DNA of 6,766 nucleotides from Sulfurovum sp. Its GTDB lineage: Bacteria; Campylobacterota; Campylobacteria; Campylobacterales; Sulfurovaceae. Positions 1-5,455 of the stretch are shown piece by piece (the stretch's first letter is position 1; each line of letters begins with the position of its first letter). Under the pieces are notes generated by a model that was given only the letters and a program-made list of their open reading frames with translations, was not told the origin of the DNA and searched no databases. A program made the translations under genes and the position numbers. The DNA lies in NCBI GenBank assembly GCA_024763575.1, contig JANTFF010000036.1, positions 1 through 6,766 on the forward strand, read 5' to 3'.

Positions 1-154
1 CTTTTAGGTCAACTTCTTTTAACCATTCTCGAATTTTTTTCTCATCAACGCTCTCTTGTTTGTAGTCTATAAAATCAAAATCTATATTTTTCTCTTTTAT
101 AAACTTTAGAGCTTTTCTAACTGTTGAACAGGTTTTTATTCCGTATATTTTCAT
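1..154 (-). CDS. ArsC/Spx-family thioredoxin-fold protein, N-terminal fragment (C-terminus off the left edge)
   Basis: The first 51 codons are present, starting MKIYGIKTC; the rest lies beyond base 1. Residues 1-8 form the first beta strand of a thioredoxin fold and are followed by Cys9 in the pattern C-S-T-V-R-K-A. This CxxxRKA arrangement, a single Cys rather than CxxC, is typical of the ArsC/Spx/YffB family. The next segment (about 21-35, ending in F-I-D-Y-K) matches the family's second strand. Family members are cytoplasmic: some are glutathione- or thioredoxin-dependent arsenate reductases, others (YffB, Spx) are not. The Arg residues that separate these lie in the missing part, so no arsenate role is claimed. 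The gene starts 12 bases after the stop of the Cys-rich mini-gene, with no clear Shine-Dalgarno in the gap, which suggests translational coupling to it. Family is fairly sure, function is not. Confidence 0.8.
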   Translation of the reverse strand, partial: MKIYGIKTCSTVRKALKFIKEKNIDFDFIDYKQESVDEKKIREWLKEVDLK

Positions 155-166
155 AAGATATTTTAT

Positions 167-328
167 CTATTTTTCTAGTGGAATAAATTTACCACACCCT
201 TTATCAGGTGTTCCACCAAAACTTTTAACCTCTCTAGCTGTTTTATTTTCAAAAATCACTGTTCTTTGACACTCTGGTGCTTTTACACATTTATCATTAC
301 TACAACCTACATCTGCTGGTACAGCCAT
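167..328 (-). CDS. Small cysteine-rich protein (53 aa), unknown function, putative metal binder
   Basis: This ORF of 53 codons plus a TAG stop starts MAVPADVGC and ends KFIPLEK. It has four Cys, at 9, 14, 20 and 45 (C-x4-C-x5-C-x24-C), a basic middle segment and the motif G-G-T-P-D-K-G-C-G-K-F near the end. There is no signal peptide or membrane segment, so it is probably cytoplasmic. The ATG is preceded by AAAAGGATAATAT, a good Shine-Dalgarno (AGGA) at usable spacing. The reading frame is clean and sits tightly between two same-strand genes, which supports a real gene despite its length. Four spaced cysteines in so small a protein suggest a zinc ribbon, an Fe-S or other metal site, or disulfides; this is inference. 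It lies directly upstream of the ArsC/Spx-family gene, so a thiol- or metal-related partnership is possible. I do not recognise a named family. Confidence 0.7.
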   Translation of the reverse strand: MAVPADVGCSNDKCVKAPECQRTVIFENKTAREVKSFGGTPDKGCGKFIPLEK

Positions 329-361
329 ATATTATCCTTTTGTTTTTTGGAATATTATCCT
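329..361 (-). repeat. Two direct copies of a 10-base word (AGGATAATAT) before the Cys-rich gene
   Basis: Read on the minus strand, AGGATAATAT occurs at 361-352 and again at 338-329, an offset of 23 bases. The copy next to the gene supplies its Shine-Dalgarno. The outer copy contains GATAAT, which could serve as a -10 box. The repeat may be a small duplication or chance in AT-rich DNA. Confidence 0.45.
354..359 (-). promoter_or_regulatory. Possible -10 box for the Cys-rich/ArsC-family pair
   Basis: GATAAT on the minus strand matches TATAAT at 5 of 6 positions and would start transcription near 347, about 20 bases before the ATG at 328. There is no TGn extension or recognisable -35. Readthrough from the transporter gene 56 bases upstream is an equally good explanation, because no terminator is visible in that gap. 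Confidence 0.25.
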
Positions 362-384
362 ATTTTTACTTTTTTTTGACTGTT

Positions 385-1755
385 TTACCACCACATCATC
401 CCCCAAAGAGAATAAGCAATAAGTGAGACTAAAACTATTCCTATAATATTGGCTTTGAACCCAATTTTTGCCATTTGACTTATAGGAATAACCCTAGAAC
501 TCATAATAATAGCATTGGGTGGTGTGGCAATAGGTAACATAAAAGCATAACTAGCTGATACAGTTGCTAGCATCAACAATAATATTCCTTGTTCACTTGG
601 CATATCTTTGGCAAACTCATAAAATATAGGTATAGCTATAGAGGTTAGTGCTGTATTACTAGTAACCTCTGTAGAGAAAGCAACCACAAAAGCAACCAAT
701 AAAAACATCCAAAATAGAGGTATATCACTAATAAAGCTAAGTTTATGAGCTATATCAGAAGCTAATCCTGTACTACCAAAAGCTTTGGCGATACTAAATC
801 CTGCTCCAAATAAGAAGATAATTTCGTATGGTATATTTCTTGTATCTTCCCATGTCAAAAATCCTATTTTAGGTACAAACATCAATAGACCAAAACCTAA
901 TAGTATCATCTTCTCATCTAATGCAATACCTATTATCTGTTTTGCAAAAGTATTAGCAACCAAAACTAAAGATAAAGCAATCATAATACCATATAACCGT
1001 TTTTGTTTATTGTCCAATTGTGGTATAGTATCTGTACCAACACCCTCTACTGACTCATCTTTGACACCAAATGATAATAATAGAGGGATAATCAAAAGCA
1101 TAATACCAACTATAGGTAACATCATATAAACCCACTGACCAAACTCTATAGTAGGCAGACCTTTATCTTCTAAAAATCCTAACAGAATAAGATTAGGAGG
1201 TGTTCCAATAGGAGTCAAAATTCCACCTACACTAGCACCATAAGCAGTAGCTAACAAGAAACGGATTTTGAGTTTGATATTTTCACTTAAAAACATAGCA
1301 ATAGGCATAAGAAGAAGTGTAATAGTAGTATTTGATAAAATAGAACTAAGAAGTGCTGAAGTGATTGCCAAAGCATATATAATACCTGTTGAAGTTTTTG
1401 GAAAAAAGCTTAATAGTTTAGCTGAAAAGTACTCATGAAGTTTAATCTTTTCAATAGCAATAGCTAACATAAATCCACCCAAAAATAGAAAGATAATAGA
1501 TTTGGAATAGTTAGGTGTAGTATGAGCCAAATCCAAAACACCAAAACTAGGAAATAGGATAATAGGTAACAAGGATACAACACCTATAGGCAACCCCTCA
1601 TTAGTCCAAAGTGTTACTAAAAATGCTACCAATCCAATTAGATTAGATTGAGTAGCAGTAAAGGAGGTTAAGGCTAATAGATAAAAGGCTAATCCAATAG
1701 CCAAAGCATAAATAATAGGTTTATAACTATCTATAAATGAATCTGATTGAGTCAT
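385..1755 (-). CDS. DASS/SLC13-family sodium-coupled anion transporter
   Basis: This is a full-length (456 aa) inner-membrane carrier of the divalent anion:Na+ symporter family (relatives VcINDY, SdcS). Numbered from the ATG at 1755, it shows the two inverted-repeat halves: SNT at 141-143 followed by TPIGTPPN at 181-188, and SNT at 366-368 followed by PIATPPN at 408-414. In the family these SNT loops bind Na+ and substrate. About eleven hydrophobic segments alternate with a short cytosolic stretch at about 232-253. Substrate (dicarboxylate, citrate, sulfate or other) cannot be read with confidence. An upstream GTG at 1767 keeps the frame open for four more codons, but its bases form the GGAG Shine-Dalgarno of the ATG, so the ATG is preferred. 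It has its own candidate promoter at 1783-1811 and is followed by two same-strand genes. Family assignment is firm. Confidence 0.93.
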   Translation of the reverse strand: MTQSDSFIDSYKPIIYALAIGLAFYLLALTSFTATQSNLIGLVAFLVTLWTNEGLPIGVVSLLPIILFPSFGVLDLAHTTPNYSKSIIFLFLGGFMLAIAIEKIKLHEYFSAKLLSFFPKTSTGIIYALAITSALLSSILSNTTITLLLMPIAMFLSENIKLKIRFLLATAYGASVGGILTPIGTPPNLILLGFLEDKGLPTIEFGQWVYMMLPIVGIMLLIIPLLLSFGVKDESVEGVGTDTIPQLDNKQKRLYGIMIALSLVLVANTFAKQIIGIALDEKMILLGFGLLMFVPKIGFLTWEDTRNIPYEIIFLFGAGFSIAKAFGSTGLASDIAHKLSFISDIPLFWMFLLVAFVVAFSTEVTSNTALTSIAIPIFYEFAKDMPSEQGILLLMLATVSASYAFMLPIATPPNAIIMSSRVIPISQMAKIGFKANIIGIVLVSLIAYSLWGMMWW

Positions 1756-1761
1756 AATATT

Positions 1762-1765
1762 CTCC
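1762..1765 (-). promoter_or_regulatory. Shine-Dalgarno that fixes the transporter start
   Basis: GGAG on the minus strand, then six bases (AATATT), then the ATG at 1755. It overlaps the alternative GTG codon at 1765-1767, which itself lacks a ribosome binding site. This favours the ATG. Confidence 0.75.
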
Positions 1766-1808
1766 ACAATATTTAATATAAAATATTACCATAAAATATA
1801 AATATTGT
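1766..1808. repeat. 10-bp perfect inverted repeat bracketing the transporter promoter
   Basis: ACAATATTTA at 1766-1775 is the exact reverse complement of TAAATATTGT at 1799-1808, with 23 bases between. One arm touches the -35 and the other lies next to the Shine-Dalgarno. A nested 7-bp repeat (AATATTT at 1768-1774, AAATATT at 1781-1787) overlaps the -10. It could be an operator with two or three half-sites; AT-rich chance is the alternative. Confidence 0.4.
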
Positions 1809-1811
1809 AAA
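1783..1811 (-). promoter_or_regulatory. Candidate sigma-70 promoter for the transporter gene
   Basis: On the minus strand TTTACA (1811-1806, 5 of 6 to TTGACA) is followed by exactly 17 bases and TAATAT (1788-1783, 4 of 6 to TATAAT). The three bases before the -10 are TGG, giving an extended -10. Transcription would begin near 1776, about 20 bases before the ATG. The site lies in the 70-base gap after ilvC, where no terminator hairpin is visible. Confidence 0.45.
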
Positions 1812-1825
1812 GAAATATATTAGAT

Positions 1826-2860
<1,035 letters not shown>

Positions 2861-2882
2861 TTATAGGGTTTAAAAGTTCGCG

Positions 2883-2888
2883 ATTATA
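2883..2888 (-). promoter_or_regulatory. ilvC: -10 box of the ilvC promoter
   Basis: A perfect TATAAT on the minus strand, preceded by TTTGGA. No -35 match lies at the right distance, only a T-rich run (minus-strand T7 around 2917-2911). This fits Campylobacterota housekeeping promoters, where the -35 is weakly conserved. The start would be near 2876, giving a leader of about 25 bases with AAGGA before the ATG. Confidence 0.5.
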
Positions 2889-2920
2889 TCCAAAGATTGC
2901 TTATATGATTAAAAAAATAA

Positions 2921-2929
2921 TGATATAAT
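2921..2929 (+). promoter_or_regulatory. Extended -10 promoter of the nfeD-SPFH operon
   Basis: TGATATAAT is a TGn extension plus a perfect TATAAT. No good -35 is found 16-18 bases upstream, only AT-rich sequence. Predicted start is near 2936, about 30 bases before the ATG at 2966. It faces away from the ilvC -10 at 2883-2888, so the two operons are divergently transcribed with about 35 bases between their -10 boxes. Confidence 0.55.
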
Positions 2930-2955
2930 ATATTTTAACCTATTCTATTGATTTT

Positions 2956-2960
2956 AGGAG
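2956..2960 (+). promoter_or_regulatory. Shine-Dalgarno that fixes the nfeD-family start
   Basis: AGGAG lies five bases before the ATG at 2966. An in-frame TTG at 2948 would add six residues but lies upstream of this site and has no ribosome binding site of its own, so the ATG is preferred. Confidence 0.75.
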
Positions 2961-2965
2961 CAAAT

Positions 2966-3421
2966 ATGTTAGATTTTTTAGCAAATACACTTTTATGGTG
3001 GCATTGGATTATTTTTGGATTAATTTTGCTTATTCTTGAGATATTTACAGGTACATTTATTATGTTGGGATTAGGGATTGGGGCTACGATTGTAGGTGTG
3101 GCTGACTTGATACTTATATTATCCCTAAACAAAGAGTTATTAACTTGGTCGATTATTAGTATTATAACTATAACTTTACTTTTTAAATATTTTAAAAATA
3201 ATAGCCCAAAAGATAAAAGTGGACAATCCGATTATGCCATTGGTGTCAAAGGTATAGTAGAAGAGCCAATTGATGCTAATGGAAGAGGTAAAGTCAAATT
3301 TAATATACCAATACTAGGTAATACAATATGGCACGCAACAGCAAAAGAGGATATTCCAATTTTAACAAAAGTCAAAATTGTAAATGTCAAAGGTCAACTT
3401 ATTGAAGTTGAAAAAGTATAA
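2966..3421 (+). CDS. NfeD-family membrane protein (short form, YbbJ-like)
   Basis: This 151-residue protein starts MLDFLANTLLWW. Residues 8-26, 30-53 and 57-74 are hydrophobic and form three to four membrane passes, followed by a basic linker (about 75-88) and a soluble C-terminal domain (about 90-149). That domain has the NfeD OB-fold pattern: a G-V-K-G-I-V strand, G-R-G-K-V-K-F, I-W-H-A, then a V-K-I-V-N-V-K-G-Q-L-I-E-V ending. It lacks the N-terminal ClpP-like serine protease domain of long NfeD proteins, as short forms do. In the family, NfeD proteins work with SPFH proteins in membrane microdomains. Here an SPFH gene follows after 19 bases in the same direction, so the pair is almost certainly one operon with the SPFH protein as partner. 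Exact cellular role is not established. Confidence 0.9.
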   Translation: MLDFLANTLLWWHWIIFGLILLILEIFTGTFIMLGLGIGATIVGVADLILILSLNKELLTWSIISIITITLLFKYFKNNSPKDKSGQSDYAIGVKGIVEEPIDANGRGKVKFNIPILGNTIWHATAKEDIPILTKVKIVNVKGQLIEVEKV

Positions 3422-3440
3422 AATATAAAAAGGATTTAGA

Positions 3441-4295
3441 ATGGTAGGAGTTAATATATTAGTTGTTTTTATAATTGGTATCATTATAACACTATATAAG
3501 GGTATTAAAATTGTTCCACAAGGTGAAGAGTGGGTTATAGAAAAGTTAGGTAAATTTAGTAGGACACTAGACCCTGGATTAAATCTAATTGTACCATTTA
3601 TAGATAGTGTTCGTGCAAGAATATCTACTAGAGATATTATCATGGATATACCTCAACAAGAGGTTATTACAAAAGATAATGCTGTAATACGAACTAATGC
3701 TATAGCGTTTGTGCGTGTAACAAATCCCAAAGATGCTCTATATGGTGTAGAAGATTTCAAACTAGCTATTGCCAATCTCATTATGACTACACTTCGTTCT
3801 ATTATAGGTGAGATGAAACTAGATGAAGCACTATCAAATAGAGAGATAATAAAAGCAAAACTAAAAGATAATGTAGTAGATGATGTGGCTGATTGGGGTG
3901 TAACTATCAAATCTGTTGAAATTCAAGATATAAATCCAAGTGGTTCTATGCAAGAGTCTATGGAGAGACAAGCAGCAGCCGAGAGAGAAAGAAGAGCTAT
4001 AGAGACAACAGCAGAGGGAAATAAAAATGCAGCAATTTTGGAAGCTAGAGGTAAATTAGAAGCATCTAAACTAGAAGCAGAGGCTCAAGTTGCTTTGGCT
4101 AATGCATCTGCTAATGCTATTGAGATGATAGCTGATGCAGTTGCTGACAAAGAGTTACCTGCTATGTTCTTGCTTGGAGATAGATATATTAATACACTTG
4201 AGGGTATGTCCAAGTCACCTAATGCTAAATTTGTGGTTTATCCTGCTGATATTCAGGGAGCTATTAAAGGAATGTTAGGGTCTGTGTTTAAATAG
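3441..4295 (+). CDS. qmcA: SPFH-domain (stomatin/prohibitin, QmcA-like) membrane protein
   Basis: This 284-residue protein has one N-terminal membrane segment (about 4-18), then the SPFH domain from about 21 to 175. Hallmarks are I-V-P-Q-G-E-E-W-V at 24-32, L-D-P-G-L-N-L-I-V-P-F at 43-53, and T-L-R-S-I-I-G-E at 117-124 followed by L-D-E-A-L-S-N-R-E. Residues 170-225 are Ala/Glu/Arg-rich and predicted coiled coil (E-R-Q-A-A-A-E-R-E-R-R-A), as in QmcA and stomatins, which oligomerise into large membrane-bound cages or microdomains. The length is slightly below E. coli QmcA (about 305). The ATG has AAAGGA seven bases upstream. It is second in the operon after its NfeD-family partner. Family members are linked to membrane protein quality control. 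The symbol is by similarity; a generic SPFH/stomatin name is equally valid. Confidence 0.92.
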   Translation: MVGVNILVVFIIGIIITLYKGIKIVPQGEEWVIEKLGKFSRTLDPGLNLIVPFIDSVRARISTRDIIMDIPQQEVITKDNAVIRTNAIAFVRVTNPKDALYGVEDFKLAIANLIMTTLRSIIGEMKLDEALSNREIIKAKLKDNVVDDVADWGVTIKSVEIQDINPSGSMQESMERQAAAERERRAIETTAEGNKNAAILEARGKLEASKLEAEAQVALANASANAIEMIADAVADKELPAMFLLGDRYINTLEGMSKSPNAKFVVYPADIQGAIKGMLGSVFK

Positions 4296-4310
4296 ACTCT
4301 CTTTAAATAG
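4287..4310 (+). repeat. Tandem 9-base direct repeat over the SPFH gene stop
   Basis: TTTAAATAG occurs at 4287-4295, where its TAG is the stop codon of the SPFH gene, and again at 4302-4310, where its last G is the first base of the hairpin stem. The copies are 15 bases apart. It may be a local duplication connected with the neighbouring REP-like palindrome, or chance. Confidence 0.4.
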
Positions 4311-4332
4311 GTGGGTTGGAAACCCACCCTAC
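4310..4332 (-). repeat. Solitary REP-like palindrome (GTAG + 8-bp hairpin)
   Basis: On the minus strand the order is GTAG (4332-4329), GGTGGGTT (4328-4321), loop TCC, AACCCACC (4317-4310). The stem is a perfect 8-bp GC-rich duplex in otherwise AT-rich DNA. A GTAG tetranucleotide directly at the 5' foot of a hairpin is the hallmark of REP sequences mobilised by TnpA-REP (RAYT) Y1 transposases, and GTAGGGTGGGTT-type palindromes are common as dispersed repeats in many bacteria. It sits between the convergent SPFH and mqnE genes, and its TAG is the mqnE stop codon. It could also fold in both transcripts and protect their 3' ends; neither side has the U-run of a standard terminator. Confidence 0.6.
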
Positions 4333-5393
4333 GAATAGACTTCTAACTCATTATATAAACTATCTCTCTGTACAGGTGTAAATCCTGCATTTTTAATCAT
4401 ACTTACAAACTCATCTAATTTCATACCATTTGAGCTATTGGCTCCTGCTGCTGATTGGATTGACTCTTTTTGAATAGTACCATCAAGGTCATCTGCTCCA
4501 AACTCTTGGGCTATTAATGCTAGATTTATAGTAGAAGTTGCCCAGTAAGCTTTGATATGTGGGATATTATCAAGTAGTATTCTACTTATTGCATAGGTTT
4601 TTAGTATCTCTTGACCTGTTGGAAAATCTGTAACCTTTAGAAAATTGTTTTCTCGTTGATATACTAGAGGGATAAAGGCATTAAATCCACCTGTTATATC
4701 TTGTAAATCACGCAATCTTAATATATGGTCAATTCGATTTGCTCTACTCTCTACATGTCCAAATAGCATTGTAGCATTACTCTGTTTACCTCTTTGGTGC
4801 CATTTTTTGTGTATCTCTAACCACTGATAGGAGGTTACTTTACCTTTACATAGATACTCACGAACTTTTTCATCAAATATCTCTGCTCCACCACCTGGCA
4901 TGGAGTCAACACCACTATCTATCATCATATCTAGTACCTCATCATAATTTAGACCATATTGACGGTGCAAGAAATCAACCTCTGCTGCTGTCATTGATTT
5001 GATATGAATAGTGGGGAAATGCTCTTTTATCTTACGAAAAGCTCCCATATACCACTCTACTCCATCATTTGGATTGTGTGCTGATACTATATGTAACTCT
5101 TTTGCTCCATTATCTATTGCGTTTTTGGCTATATCTAAAATCTCATCATGACTCATAGTATATTGATTTGGATTTTTTCTACTAGCACTATAGGCACAAA
5201 ACTTACAAATATCTGCACATACATTGGTAGGATTAATATGACGATTAATATTAAAATAACTTTTGTTTCCAAATTTTTCACGGCGAATAGTGTCTGCTAA
5301 TTCACCTAATGTAAATAAATCAAGCTCATATAAAGCTTCCCCTTCCTCTTGTGTTAACCTCTTTTTATTTTTTATCTTCTCTATTAAACTCAT
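4329..5393 (-). CDS. mqnE: Aminofutalosine synthase, radical SAM (menaquinone, futalosine pathway)
   Basis: MqnE (EC 2.5.1.120) is a cytoplasmic radical SAM enzyme that joins the MqnA product 3-[(1-carboxyvinyl)oxy]benzoate to a SAM-derived adenosyl radical, giving aminofutalosine. At 354 residues it has family length. The 4Fe-4S motif is C59-x3-C63-x2-C66 inside N-R-H-I-N-P-T-N-V-C. Further marks are M-P-G-G-G-A-E-I-F at 165-173, G-H-V-E-S at 212-216, the A-F-I-P-L segment at 239-243, P-H-I-K-A-Y-W at 278-284, and D-D-L-D-G-T-I at 301-307 with A-A-G-A-N-S at 315-320. The HIKAYW and DDLDGT signatures favour MqnE over the paralogue MqnC, which has different residues there. The stop codon TAG is embedded in a REP-like palindrome, so the last residues may have been reset by its insertion. 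Only a weak GGGTAG precedes the ATG. It is monocistronic here and divergent from glnD. Confidence 0.93.
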   Translation of the reverse strand: MSLIEKIKNKKRLTQEEGEALYELDLFTLGELADTIRREKFGNKSYFNINRHINPTNVCADICKFCAYSASRKNPNQYTMSHDEILDIAKNAIDNGAKELHIVSAHNPNDGVEWYMGAFRKIKEHFPTIHIKSMTAAEVDFLHRQYGLNYDEVLDMMIDSGVDSMPGGGAEIFDEKVREYLCKGKVTSYQWLEIHKKWHQRGKQSNATMLFGHVESRANRIDHILRLRDLQDITGGFNAFIPLVYQRENNFLKVTDFPTGQEILKTYAISRILLDNIPHIKAYWATSTINLALIAQEFGADDLDGTIQKESIQSAAGANSSNGMKLDEFVSMIKNAGFTPVQRDSLYNELEVYS

Positions 5394-5394
5394 A

Positions 5395-5425
5395 TTGACT
5401 ACCCATAATTAATTTTTGGTATTAT
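5395..5425 (+). promoter_or_regulatory. glnD: Candidate glnD promoter (extended -10)
   Basis: TTGACT (5395-5400, 5 of 6) is followed by 19 bases and TATTAT (5420-5425), with TGG just before it as an extended -10. Predicted start is near 5432, about 24 bases before the ATG. The -10 overlaps the mqnE -10 on the other strand by five bases. Confidence 0.5.
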
Positions 5426-5429
5426 AGCA
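5421..5429 (-). promoter_or_regulatory. mqnE: Candidate mqnE promoter (extended -10)
   Basis: On the minus strand TGCTATAAT is a TGn extension plus a perfect TATAAT (5426-5421), without a matching -35. The start would be near 5414, about 20 bases before the mqnE ATG at 5393. It shares bases with the glnD -10 on the opposite strand. Confidence 0.5.
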
Positions 5430-5455
5430 AGTATAGTTAATATTGGAGTAAAGTA

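Noticed and set aside
1..328. Arsenic resistance operon
   Set aside because: Only the N-terminus of an ArsC/Spx-family protein is visible; no arsR, arsB or acr3 is present, and many members of the family are not arsenate reductases.
785..1129. Open frame of 114 codons on the plus strand
   Set aside because: It lies entirely antisense to the well-supported DASS transporter and has low-complexity, non-family-like translation; it is a shadow frame.
2935..3132. Open frame on the minus strand over the nfeD-family gene
   Set aside because: Antisense to a gene with clear domain pattern and ribosome binding site; no family signal of its own.
3362..3910. Two minus-strand open frames (3362-3643 and 3653-3910)
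   Set aside because: Both are antisense to the SPFH gene and mirror its codon bias; no recognisable motifs.
4302..4335. Hairpin read as an intrinsic terminator
   Set aside because: The stem is strong but neither strand has a run of T after it (CTACGAATAG one way, TATTTAAAG the other). A REP-like element fits better, though it may still slow polymerase.
4329..5393. Annotation as MqnC (dehypoxanthine futalosine cyclase)
   Set aside because: The same CxxxCxxC core occurs in both, but the HIKAYW and DDLDGT segments match the MqnE pattern.
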